This document shows, piece after piece, positions 23,765 through 31,242 of a stretch of DNA of 32,497 bases. Numbering within the stretch: position 1 is the first letter of the stretch; every line of letters begins with the position of its first letter. Both the position numbers and the translations under genes were made by a program. The notes under the pieces are model-generated. The model had not been told where the DNA came from. It ran no database searches and worked only from the letters and a program-made list of their open reading frames with translations. Location of the stretch: assembly GCA_016867725.1 (NCBI GenBank), contig VGIX01000021.1, forward strand, positions 1-32,497, written 5' to 3'. Source of the DNA: Candidatus Effluviviaceae Genus I sp. Lineage in GTDB: Bacteria; Joyebacterota; Joyebacteria; Joyebacterales; Joyebacteraceae.

Positions 23765-24091
23765 CTACCCGGCCAGCTCGGAGAGCTCGATCTCGCGCCA
23801 GTCGCCTGCGGCCCGGTCCCAGACGGACAACGTCACGGTGTCGGAGGTCTCGGTGTCGGAGTAGACGTATTCGACCGATGCCGCGCTCCCGACGCGCTTC
23901 GTGTAGTGCGCTCTCCTGTCGAGGACGACCGGCCGCACCGCCCGCTCGAGCTTCATCCGCCCGCCGGCCCCGTCGAACACGACCGTCTCCACCGTCAGCC
24001 GGCGGTCGTCGAACCGGTCGACCCGATGCTCGACGAACCCGAACTGCGACTCGATCTTGTCCAGCAGGCTCTCCCACTTGTTCTGGTGCAT
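23765..24091 (-). CDS. Hypothetical protein, 108 residues
   Basis: I do not recognise a named family. The ATG at 24091 has AGGAGG 5 bases upstream and a promoter-like -10 close by, so it is very probably expressed. The protein is acidic and beta-rich, with no signal peptide or membrane segment: an N-terminal helix (NKWESLLDKIESQFG) is followed by strands with many Val, Arg and Glu residues (TVETVVFDG, MKLERAVRPVVLDRR, VEYVYSDTETSDTVTLSVW). It stands between the pilus operon and tdh, divergent from tdh. A cytoplasmic small fold is likely. The much longer frame that continues upstream to 26113 only reads antisense through other genes. Confidence 0.8.
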   Translation of the reverse strand: MHQNKWESLLDKIESQFGFVEHRVDRFDDRRLTVETVVFDGAGGRMKLERAVRPVVLDRRAHYTKRVGSAASVEYVYSDTETSDTVTLSVWDRAAGDWREIELSELAG

Positions 24092-24123
24092 GGCGCCCTC
24101 CTGGGCACTCGGCCGCGCCGGGG

Positions 24124-24129
24124 ATTCTA
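24124..24129 (-). promoter_or_regulatory. Extended -10 promoter element of the 108-residue hypothetical gene
   Basis: On the minus strand TGG-TAGAAT forms an extended -10 (TGN before the hexamer), with the start expected near 24117 and a 26-base leader to the ATG. No good -35 is visible at 17-18 bases. The hexamer matches the -10 of the acpS operon promoter. Confidence 0.4.
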
Positions 24130-24229
24130 CCACACGAGTGCGCGTGGCCGCCCGGGCGCAAATCTGATATCGTCGACCGCCGGGTTGTGAACCCATACCA
24201 ACGAGCCCGCGACGGGGCAGGGGGAAAGT

Positions 24230-25213
24230 GTGACCGCGAAGCCCATCAGACGCATTCTCGTGACCGGCTCGGAGGGCCAGATCGGCACCGAGCTCACGAC
24301 CGCGCTCAGGAAGCGCTACGGCGCGCCGAACGTCGTCGCGAGCGACGTCAAGACGGACGCGGCGAGGCTGGCGACGCACGACGGTCCCTTCGAGACATGC
24401 GACGTCACCGACGCTGCGGCCCTCCGCGCGGTCTGCGTGAAGCACCGCGTGGACGCGATCGTGCACATGGCGGCCGTCCTCTCGGCGACGGGCGAGAAGG
24501 ACCCGCTCCGGGCGTGGCGCGTGAACATGACCGGGCTCTTCAACGCGCTCGAGCTCGCGCGCGAGCTGAAGTTGAGCCAGGTCCTCTGCCCGAGCTCGAT
24601 CGCCGTGTTCGGCGACGGGTGCCCGAGAGTGAACACGCCGCAGGAGACGGTCCTTCGGCCGGTGACGATGTACGGTGTGACGAAGGTGGCGGGTGAGCTT
24701 CTCTGCGACTACTACGTCAAGCGGTACGGCGTGGACGCGCGCGGGCTCCGGTACCCCGGCATCATCTCGTCCGAGGCGCTCCCGGGCGGGGGCACGACGG
24801 ACTACGCGGTCGAGATCTTCTACAAGGCCGTCGAGGGCGAGCCCTACACGTGCTTCCTCAAGGAGAGCACGCGCCTCCCGATGATGTACATGCCCGACTG
24901 CCTCAAGGCGACGATGGACCTCATGGAGGCCGACTTCGGAAGGCTCCGGCACCACGGGGACTTCAACGTGGGCTCGATGAGCTTCTCCGCGGGCGAGCTG
25001 GCCGCCGAGATCGCAAGGCGCGTTCCCGGCTTCCGGGTCGAGTATCGGCCCGACGAGCGCCAGGCCATCGCCGACTCGTGGCCCGAGTCCGTCGACGACT
25101 CCGCCGCGCGCGCCGAGTGGGGCTGGGAACCGTCCTTCGACCTCCCGTCCATGACGAAGGACATGCTCGAGAGGCTCTCGGTCCGGCACACGGCGGGGAG
25201 GCTGTACGGGTAG
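24230..25213 (+). CDS. L-threonine 3-dehydrogenase, short-chain dehydrogenase/epimerase type
   Basis: This NAD-dependent enzyme oxidises L-threonine to 2-amino-3-oxobutyrate. The 327-residue protein belongs to the extended SDR (UDP-galactose 4-epimerase-like) type of threonine dehydrogenase known from Flavobacterium, not the zinc ADH type. Evidence is the Rossmann motif VTGSEGQIGTEL (11-22), Ser122/123 in PSSIAVFG and Tyr148/Lys152 in MYGVTKVAGE. TDH-specific stretches are also present: RYPGIISSEALPGGGTTDYAV, LPMMYMPDCLKATM and PDERQAIADSWPESVDDS, ending with WGWEPSFDLPSMTKDML. The start is GTG (24230) after a GGGGG stretch. It is convergent with kbl, the next enzyme of the pathway, with only 2 bases between the stop codons. 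Confidence 0.93.
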   Translation: MTAKPIRRILVTGSEGQIGTELTTALRKRYGAPNVVASDVKTDAARLATHDGPFETCDVTDAAALRAVCVKHRVDAIVHMAAVLSATGEKDPLRAWRVNMTGLFNALELARELKLSQVLCPSSIAVFGDGCPRVNTPQETVLRPVTMYGVTKVAGELLCDYYVKRYGVDARGLRYPGIISSEALPGGGTTDYAVEIFYKAVEGEPYTCFLKESTRLPMMYMPDCLKATMDLMEADFGRLRHHGDFNVGSMSFSAGELAAEIARRVPGFRVEYRPDERQAIADSWPESVDDSAARAEWGWEPSFDLPSMTKDMLERLSVRHTAGRLYG

Positions 25214-25215
25214 CC

Positions 25216-26463
25216 CTACATCCCGTACTGCGCGATGATGCCGTCCTTGTCGAGCCCGATGATCCCGTACTTCTCCCCCACCTTCCGGAACGCCGCGACG
25301 CACCGGTCGATCTGGTCGTCCGTGTGCGCGGCGGAGAGCTGCACGCGGATCCTCGCCGCGCCGGCCGGCACGACCGGGAAGAAGAACCCGACCACGTAGA
25401 TGCCCTCGGCGTACATGTCGCGCGCCATGTCGTTCGCGAGCTTCGCGTTGTAGAGCATCACGGGGACGATGGGCGTCTCGCCCGGCCGGACGAAGAGCCC
25501 GGCCGCGGTGATTTTCTCGCGGAACCGCTTCGTGTTCGCCTCGAGGCGGTCGCGCCGCTCGGTGGACTTCGAGATGAGGTCGATGACCTTGATCGAGGCC
25601 TTCACGATGGACGGCGCGAGCGCGTTCGAGAACAGGAACGGCCGCGCCTTCTGGTGGCACAGCTCGACGATCTCCCGCTTGCCCGACACGCAGCCGCCGG
25701 ACGCCCCGCCGAGCGCCTTGCCGAACGTGGTCGTGATGATGTCCACCCTGTCCATCACGCCGAAGTGCTCGTGCACGCCGCGCCCGGTCTTCCCGATGAA
25801 CCCCGAGGCGTGCGAGTCGTCCACGAGGACCATCGCGTCGTGCTGCTCCGCGAGCGCGCAGATCTCGTCCATCGGTGCGAGGTCGCCGTCCATCGAGAAC
25901 ACGCCGTCCGTGACGATCATCCTCGTGCGCTTGTCCCTGTGGAGCTCGAGCTTCTCCTTGAGGTGCTTCATGTTCATGTGCTTGTACGTGTCGTACTCGG
26001 CCGAGCACAGGCGGATGCCGTCCACGAGCGACGCGTGAATGAGGCGGTCGGCGATGATGACGTCCTCCTGCCCGAGAACCGCCTCGAACACCCCTGCGTT
26101 GGCGTCCATGCACGACGGGAAGAGGATCGTGTCCTCCATGCCGAGGAACGTCGACATCCTGTCCTGCAGCTCGCGGTGGATGTCCTGCGTGCCGCAGATG
26201 AACCGCACGGAGCTCATCCCGTAGCCGCGCGCGTCGAGCCCCTCGTGGGCGGCCTTCACGACCTCCGGGTGGCTCGAGAGCCCGAGGTAGTTGTTGGAGC
26301 AGAAGTTCAGCACGTGCTTCCGCGGAGCGCCCTCGGGATACTCCACGTCGATCTCTGCGTCCTGGGGCGAGCAGATGTACCGCTTCTCCTTGAAGAGCCC
26401 CTTCTCCTTGATCGAGGTGATCTCGCCGGCGAAGAGCGACCGGGTCCTCTCCGAATACGCCAT
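25216..26463 (-). CDS. kbl: Glycine C-acetyltransferase (2-amino-3-ketobutyrate CoA ligase)
   Basis: KBL is a PLP-dependent alpha-oxoamine synthase that cleaves 2-amino-3-oxobutyrate with CoA to glycine and acetyl-CoA. The 415-residue protein follows E. coli KBL closely: LNFCSNNYLGLSSHP, GMSSVRFICGTQDIHRELE-like, DGVFSMDGD, VDDSHASGFIGKTGRG (Asp215, His218) and the Schiff-base Lys249 in TTTFGKALGGASGG. It is slightly longer than usual, with a C-terminal tail ending in DKDGIIAQYGM. It lies 10 bases after an acyl carrier protein gene in an operon with acpS and acsA. That neighbourhood raises the possibility of an acyl-ACP substrate, but the sequence itself looks like true KBL rather than a serine palmitoyltransferase. 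Confidence 0.92.
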   Translation of the reverse strand: MAYSERTRSLFAGEITSIKEKGLFKEKRYICSPQDAEIDVEYPEGAPRKHVLNFCSNNYLGLSSHPEVVKAAHEGLDARGYGMSSVRFICGTQDIHRELQDRMSTFLGMEDTILFPSCMDANAGVFEAVLGQEDVIIADRLIHASLVDGIRLCSAEYDTYKHMNMKHLKEKLELHRDKRTRMIVTDGVFSMDGDLAPMDEICALAEQHDAMVLVDDSHASGFIGKTGRGVHEHFGVMDRVDIITTTFGKALGGASGGCVSGKREIVELCHQKARPFLFSNALAPSIVKASIKVIDLISKSTERRDRLEANTKRFREKITAAGLFVRPGETPIVPVMLYNAKLANDMARDMYAEGIYVVGFFFPVVPAGAARIRVQLSAAHTDDQIDRCVAAFRKVGEKYGIIGLDKDGIIAQYGM

Positions 26464-26473
26464 GTCCGCCCCC

Positions 26474-26725
26474 CTACTTCGCGAGGTGCTTCTCGACCAG
26501 CGCGACGATCGAGTTCACGGTGTCGAACGCCTCGGGCGAGGCCTCCTCGTCCGGGAGCCGGATGCCGTACTTCTTCTCGAGGAAGACCTTGAGCGACACC
26601 ATCGAGAAGCTGTCCACGATGCCCGACGAGATGAGCGGCGTGTCGTAGGTCACCGACCCACCGTCGTCATCGTCCACGTACTCGTTGATCACGTACTCGA
26701 GGACCGTGTCCCTCATGTCCGCCAT
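26474..26725 (-). CDS. Acyl carrier protein (dedicated, non-canonical)
   Basis: An 83-residue carrier protein with the phosphopantetheine attachment Ser39 in the context SGIVDSFSMVSL, which differs from the DSLD of fatty-acid ACPs. It has four predicted helices, an acidic loop (YVDDDDGG) and a C-terminal helix VNSIVALVEKHLAK. AGGAG precedes the ATG. It is encoded between acsA (33 bases) and kbl (10 bases). This context and the DSFS motif suggest a specialised carrier rather than AcpP of fatty acid synthesis, which usually sits with fabD/fabG/fabF. The neighbouring acpS would convert it to the holo form. What it carries is unknown. Confidence 0.9.
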   Translation of the reverse strand: MADMRDTVLEYVINEYVDDDDGGSVTYDTPLISSGIVDSFSMVSLKVFLEKKYGIRLPDEEASPEAFDTVNSIVALVEKHLAK

Positions 26726-26758
26726 GTCCAGCTCCTTCCTCGGTCCGCGCGGCGCGCG

Positions 26759-28504
26759 TCAGTCGTTCTCCAGCGTCGAAAGGTCACCCGGGTCCTCGCC
26801 CCACTCGAGCGCCCTGAGGTAGCGCCTGAGGATCTTCCCCGAGCGCGTCTTCGGCAGCTTCTGGACGTAGGCGATCTCCTGGGGCATCGCGAGCGGCGAG
26901 AGCCGCTTCCTGATGAAGTTCATGATGTCCAGCGTGAGGTCGTCGGACGCCGCGACGCCGGGGTTCAGCGTCACGAACGCCTTGACGACCTCCATGTTCA
27001 CCGGGTCGGGCTTGCCGACTGCGGCCGCCTCCGCGACGGCGTCGTGCTCGATGAGGGCGGATTCGACCTCGAACGGGCCCACGAGGTGGCCGCCGGTGTT
27101 GATGACGTCGTCGTCGCGGCCCACGAACCAGTAGTACCCCTCGGCGTCCACGCTCGAGCGGTCGCCGGAGACGTACCACAGGCCCGTGTCGGTCCGGAGC
27201 GCGTCCGGCTCCGCGTCCCCGGCCGCGCCCGCGAACTTGCTGCGATAGAGGTCGGGGCGCCCGCGGTAGGCGCGGAACATCGAGGGCCACCCGGGCCGGA
27301 ACGCGATGAGGCCGACGCGCCCCGGCTCCGCGATGGGCTCGTGCGTCTTGAGGTCGAGCACGGCCGCGGTGATGCCCGGGAAGGGCTTCCCCATCGAGCC
27401 CGGCTTGATCTTCATGCCCGGGTAGTTCGAGATCATGATGGAGCCGGTCTCGGTCTGCCAGAAGGTGTCGTGGAACGGAAGGCCGTAGGCCTGCTCGCTC
27501 CACACCACCGCCTCGGCGTTGAGCGGCTCGCCGACCGACGCGAGATGGCGCAGCGATGAGAGGTCGTGCCGCTTCACGATGTCCGTGCCCTCGCGCATGA
27601 GCGAGCGGATGGCGGTCGGCGCCGAGTACCAGACCGTGACGCGGTTGTTCTGGATGAACTGGTACCACCGCGCCGCCGTGAACCCCGAGTCGAGCACGCA
27701 CTGCGTGACGCCGAGCGCCCACGGGCCGATGATGCCGTAGCTCGTGCCGGTGACCCAGCCCGGGTCCGCCGTGCACCAGTAGACGTCGTCCTCGCGGAGG
27801 TCGAGCACCCAGTGCGTCGTGATCGCCTGACCCCAGATCGAGCCGTGCACGTGCTGCGCGCCCTTGGGCTGGCCCGTCGTGCCGGAGGTGTAGTGCAGCA
27901 CCGACGGGGTCTCCGACTCCGAGCGGAAGGCCTCGAACCGCTCGACGCGAGGGGCGGCCTCGACGTCGAAGAAGACCTCGCCATCCCTGAGCTTCGACGG
28001 GTCGCCCTCCACGACGATGACCTGCTCGAGGTCCGGCAGCCGCTCCCGGATGGCGCGGACCTTCTTGACGTGCTTCTGCGTGGTCAGGATCACTCGCGTG
28101 CCCGCGCTCGCGAGACGGACCTCGAGGGACTCGTCGCCGAACGCGGAGAAGAGCGGCTGCGCGACGCCGCCCATCTTGAGGACGCCGAGGAACGAGAAGT
28201 AGAGGCTCGGGATGCGGTCCATGAAGATGCAGACGCGGTCGCCCGGCGCGACGCCGCGGTCCACGAGGAACTTCGCGAAGCCGTTCGAGTGCGCGCGAAG
28301 GTCGTTGAACGTGTAGGTGCGCCGCTTGCCCCCGAAGCCCTCCCAGATGAGCGCGAGCCTCTCGCCTCGGCCCCGCTCGCAGACGCGGTCGGAGCAGATG
28401 GCGCCGATGTTGAGGAGCTCGCCGTCGCGCCAGCCGAGGACCTCTCTCGCGATGCTCCAGTCGAAGCCCTTCAGGCGCTCCTCGTAGGACCCGATGTTGC
28501 TCAA
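26759..28504 (-). CDS. acsA: AMP-forming acetyl-CoA synthetase, AcsA type
   Basis: This adenylate-forming enzyme activates acetate (or a similarly small acid) with ATP, then transfers it to a thiol, normally CoA. The 581-residue length and sequence match the short Bacillus AcsA type. Motifs are P-loop YTSGTTGQPKG (205-215), TADPGWVTGTSYGI, FWQTETGS, WYVSGDRSSVDAEGYYWFVGRDDDVINTGGHLVGPFEVES-like region around 435-475 and the A10 Lys557 in KTRSGKILRR. The Trp before QTETG in acetyl-CoA synthetases keeps the acyl pocket small, so acetate or propionate is likely. The start is TTG (28502-28504) 5 bases after GGGAG. It lies between acpS and acp, so the carrier protein may be an alternative thiol acceptor. 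Confidence 0.92.
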   Translation of the reverse strand: MSNIGSYEERLKGFDWSIAREVLGWRDGELLNIGAICSDRVCERGRGERLALIWEGFGGKRRTYTFNDLRAHSNGFAKFLVDRGVAPGDRVCIFMDRIPSLYFSFLGVLKMGGVAQPLFSAFGDESLEVRLASAGTRVILTTQKHVKKVRAIRERLPDLEQVIVVEGDPSKLRDGEVFFDVEAAPRVERFEAFRSESETPSVLHYTSGTTGQPKGAQHVHGSIWGQAITTHWVLDLREDDVYWCTADPGWVTGTSYGIIGPWALGVTQCVLDSGFTAARWYQFIQNNRVTVWYSAPTAIRSLMREGTDIVKRHDLSSLRHLASVGEPLNAEAVVWSEQAYGLPFHDTFWQTETGSIMISNYPGMKIKPGSMGKPFPGITAAVLDLKTHEPIAEPGRVGLIAFRPGWPSMFRAYRGRPDLYRSKFAGAAGDAEPDALRTDTGLWYVSGDRSSVDAEGYYWFVGRDDDVINTGGHLVGPFEVESALIEHDAVAEAAAVGKPDPVNMEVVKAFVTLNPGVAASDDLTLDIMNFIRKRLSPLAMPQEIAYVQKLPKTRSGKILRRYLRALEWGEDPGDLSTLEND

Positions 28505-28597
28505 GGGAACTCCCTTCGTGATGCCCGCTGCCGATGTCGCGGCGGCCCCGGCGGCACCTCCGCGTCCCGGCGGCCCGCGCTCGGCCCCGCCGCCGCG

Positions 28598-28966
28598 CTA
28601 CGCCTCGAGCACGACGACCGCGGTCGCCGTCGCGGCCGAGTGCGCGACCGACACCCAGCTTCGCGTGACGCCCTTCGCACGCGCGACGTCGAGCGCTCGG
28701 CCCGCGAGCCGCAGGCCGAGCTCGCCCGTCGCCTCCCTCACGACCTCGATGTCGGTCCACGCGACGCCCTGCGAGAGCCCCGCGCCGAGCGCCTTCATGG
28801 CCGCTTCCTTCGCCGCGAATCGCGCCGCGTAGCTCTCCCACGGCCGGGCGCGCGACGAGGCGTAGGCCGCCTCGTCAGGCAGGAAGAGCTCCCGGACGAG
28901 GGCCTCCGACAGCCGTGTCCGGAACTCGCCGAGGTCCACGATGTCAATGCCGACGCCGACGATCAC
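28598..28966 (-). CDS. acpS: Holo-[acyl-carrier-protein] synthase
   Basis: AcpS transfers 4'-phosphopantetheine from CoA to a Ser of a carrier protein. The 122-residue protein has the family signatures GIDIVDL (6-12) with the Mg-binding Asp8, and RFAAKEAAMKALG with the catalytic Glu/Lys pair. The length is standard. The start is GTG (28964-28966), 37 bases after the expected transcription start of a near-consensus promoter, so this gene leads the acpS-acsA-acp-kbl operon. It may be the only AcpS of the cell or specific for the ACP two genes on. Confidence 0.94.
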   Translation of the reverse strand: MIVGVGIDIVDLGEFRTRLSEALVRELFLPDEAAYASSRARPWESYAARFAAKEAAMKALGAGLSQGVAWTDIEVVREATGELGLRLAGRALDVARAKGVTRSWVSVAHSAATATAVVVLEA

Positions 28967-29009
28967 GGTGCGGCTCCGGGAGTCGCTTCATGACTGATGG
29001 GGCTTGGGG

Positions 29010-29038
29010 ATTCTATCCGCTCCTGAACGGTGGGTCAA
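29010..29038 (-). promoter_or_regulatory. Sigma-70-type promoter of the acpS-acsA-acp-kbl operon
   Basis: On the minus strand TTGACC (29033-29038), 17 bases, then TAGAAT (29010-29015): one mismatch in each hexamer and ideal spacing. The start point is expected near 29003. It is almost identical to the candidate promoter of the XRE pair (TTGACC-17-TAGATT), which supports both. Confidence 0.7.
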
Positions 29039-29141
29039 GCGGGGGCCGGCGGCCGCGCGGTGCGCGAGGCCGGAACCGTGAGCTTGAAGGAGTCGCAGTC
29101 GGTGGAGCCCCGGAAGCGGATGTGAGGCGGGGCCGCCCGCG

Positions 29142-30065
29142 TCAGCGATACAGAGCCTTGATGGTCCCCCATGTCCCGCTGCCGACGGGCGTGATCTGCT
29201 CGTTGAGATACAGGTGGACGCCATCCGTCCGTGTGACAATCACGAGATCGGGGTCCCCATCGCAGTCAACGTCGGGGAAGGCAACTCCGTACACGCCGAC
29301 CGTCGCGGTCGTCACCCCCGTCAGCATCGCGTCATTGCGCACGTAGTTCCACACCTGGGGCGTCCCAACGTTCTCCCAGCACTTCACGCGACTGAAGGGC
29401 GACCCCCCTACGATGTCCAGGTCACCGTCCCCGTCGAGGTCCGCGAGCGAGAACGCACCGTTGCCGAACCCGCCTACACCGGGGATCATCACAACCGGCA
29501 GCCAGTAGGGAGCCGCCGGCGTTCCGTCGTTCTCGCAGACGCCGACCGCTCCGCATGAGGCCATCACCAGAATGTCAAGGTCACCGTCCCCGTCAATGTC
29601 CGCGAGCTGGGCATACGAATAGTGTCCGGCGTATGGGTTCCCAGGAACCGCGCCCCCGTATTGCCACGCCGGCACCTGTGGGGTACCCACGTTCCAGAAC
29701 ACCCGCAGACTGCAGCACTCGTAGCAGCCGTAGATGAGATCGAGATCCCCATCGCCATCAATGTCGCCCAGAGTGCCCGCGCCTCCGTGGCAGCCGAACG
29801 GGCGCGCGTCGGGGAACACGTTCGTCTGCAGCTGCCATGCAGGCGGACCGGGACATCCCATGTTCCAGTACAGCCCGCACCATTCGAAGGAGGCAAGGTC
29901 ATCATCCCCGTCACCATCAAGGTCCCCGGCTGCGATGCACCCCAAGAGCCCCGTAGGCGCCCACTCATGCGCGGGCGTCCAGTACACCACGGACTGCCCC
30001 GCCGCCGTCGCCGACCACAGCAGCGACATCGCCGCCATCACGACACCGATCGCAGTTCGTGCCAT
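29142..30065 (-). CDS. Secreted FG-GAP/VCBS repeat protein with a C-terminal WG-x-IKA tag
   Basis: A 307-residue exported protein. A signal peptide (MARTAIGVVMAAMSLLWSATAAG) precedes QSVVYW. Five calcium-binding loops of the form D(L/I/V)DGDGDxD lie at about residues 48-56, 101-109, 156-164, 209-217 and 265-273, about 54 apart, with NVGTP/NDGTP segments between, so it should fold as a partial beta-propeller. The fifth loop has Cys (DVDCDGDPD). The last 15 residues (PVGSGTWGTIKALYR) are shared in pattern with the neighbouring lamin-tail protein and probably form a sorting or anchoring tag. The ATG at 30065 follows AGGAGGTGA. The role is unknown; such proteins are often extracellular adhesins or integrin-like. 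Confidence 0.85.
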   Translation of the reverse strand: MARTAIGVVMAAMSLLWSATAAGQSVVYWTPAHEWAPTGLLGCIAAGDLDGDGDDDLASFEWCGLYWNMGCPGPPAWQLQTNVFPDARPFGCHGGAGTLGDIDGDGDLDLIYGCYECCSLRVFWNVGTPQVPAWQYGGAVPGNPYAGHYSYAQLADIDGDGDLDILVMASCGAVGVCENDGTPAAPYWLPVVMIPGVGGFGNGAFSLADLDGDGDLDIVGGSPFSRVKCWENVGTPQVWNYVRNDAMLTGVTTATVGVYGVAFPDVDCDGDPDLVIVTRTDGVHLYLNEQITPVGSGTWGTIKALYR

Positions 30066-30270
30066 CGGGATCACCTCCTGTCCTCGTCGCGGTCCCGCAG
30101 TGCATCCTCGGTGCGGCGAACCTGCATCACGACGCTGCATCAGGAGCGGCGCCACAGCGCACCCACACCCGGAGCCATGGCCGAAGGGCAGGATGCACAA
30201 CTACATTGTCCCCCAGACCAGGCCTTGGGCGGCCGGGCGGGCTTCACGGGACCGGAGCCGAGTCCCCCCC

Positions 30271-31041
30271 TCACCTGAACATCGCTTTGATCACCCCCCA
30301 GCCCGCGGACCCGCAGGGCACGGCGCCGCAGACGACCGGGAACTGGACGATGTTCTCCTCGTCCGGCGTCGGGATGCCGCGGAACCAGTCCGCGGCGCTC
30401 GACACGTTGCTGTCGAGGCCGCCGGGGCAGCGGCAGATGCAGTTGCCCTGCGGGCATCCCGGCGCGAACGCGGGATCGTTGCAGACGGTCGCGGAGATGG
30501 GCACGGGGTCGGGCACGGAGCCCCAGTTCACGCCGTCAACGACGGTCCAGCAGTCGATGGCCGCCGTCGTGTCCTGCCCCGTCGCGATGAGGATCCCATC
30601 ACCCGCGTTGGCGAGCGCCATGTCCGCGTTCGCGCCCGAGCAGAGCACGATGTTCGGGACGTCCGGGTTGTCGTTGCCGTCGCCCGGATGCCAGAACTCC
30701 CAGTCGGCGTTCGAGAGGTCGGGCTCGATGCCGCCCCACACGGCATCCACCGCGATGAGCACGTACTCCCCGGGCGCGATGGGCAGGTTGGTCTCACCGC
30801 GCGAGCCCGGGAACCTGAAGACCCCCTCCGGCATCCCGTCCGTCCCCTCGTCGGTGATCACCGCCCCGTCGAGGTACGCCACCCACGACCCCGCGTTGTA
30901 GAGCTCGATGTACTCGTTCAACGCGTCCGGACCCATCGGGTAGTAGAAGACCTCGTTGATCACCACGCGGTCCCACACCTCGAGGCATGGGGCCACGACC
31001 GGCGTGACCGCCAGCCACGCCGCGCACACCAGCGCTCTCAT
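30271..31041 (-). CDS. Secreted lamin-tail domain protein with a C-terminal WG-x-IKA tag
   Basis: A 256-residue exported protein. A short signal peptide (about residues 1-18) is followed by a lamin-tail domain: VVINEVFYYPMGPDALNEYIELYNAG and LPIAPGEYVLIAVDAVWGG are the typical NE(I/V) and PGEYVLIA segments. A Cys-rich stretch (ATVCNDPAFAPGCPQGNCICRCPGG) follows around residues 188-212. The C-terminus PCGSAGWGVIKAMFR matches the end of the downstream FG-GAP protein. The ATG at 31041 follows GGAGGAGG. In bacteria these domains occur in surface or secreted proteins, often with nucleases or calcium-binding repeats; no enzyme domain is present here. It lies 205 bases before the FG-GAP gene on the same strand. 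Confidence 0.85.
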   Translation of the reverse strand: MRALVCAAWLAVTPVVAPCLEVWDRVVINEVFYYPMGPDALNEYIELYNAGSWVAYLDGAVITDEGTDGMPEGVFRFPGSRGETNLPIAPGEYVLIAVDAVWGGIEPDLSNADWEFWHPGDGNDNPDVPNIVLCSGANADMALANAGDGILIATGQDTTAAIDCWTVVDGVNWGSVPDPVPISATVCNDPAFAPGCPQGNCICRCPGGLDSNVSSAADWFRGIPTPDEENIVQFPVVCGAVPCGSAGWGVIKAMFR

Positions 31042-31242
31042 CGCCGCCTCCTCCGTGGTTGCGTGTCAGGGGATGGGGCGGCGCTGCACTGCACGATCCG
31101 GTCCCGAAGCGGCGGCGATGCCGGCGCCGGCGGGAATGCCTACGCTCCGGGCGCTTTCGCCGCGGGCGCCGTGAGAGCCTTGCGAACGGTGTGAACGGAG
31201 TGGACGGCCTTCCGGGCGGGGCAACCGCGCGATCGTCTCCAC

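Noticed and set aside
24230-25213. Nucleotide-sugar epimerase, or CerR-like ceramide reductase, as the function of the SDR gene
   Set aside because: The GGGTTDYAV, LPMMYM and IADSWP segments are those of SDR-type threonine dehydrogenase, and kbl is adjacent.
23765-26113. A 782-codon minus-strand frame ending in the small hypothetical protein
   Set aside because: Upstream of 24091 it runs antisense through tdh and out of frame through kbl. The real start is the ATG with AGGAGG at 24091.
25216-26463. Serine palmitoyltransferase as the function of the oxoamine synthase
   Set aside because: The nearby ACP and AMP ligase make this attractive, but the protein follows KBL closely along its length, and the AMP ligase keeps the small-pocket Trp of acetyl-CoA synthetases.
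29410-29930. Tandem DNA repeats in the FG-GAP gene as a separate repeat element
   Set aside because: The similar segments encode the DxDGDGDxD calcium loops and are explained by the protein repeat.
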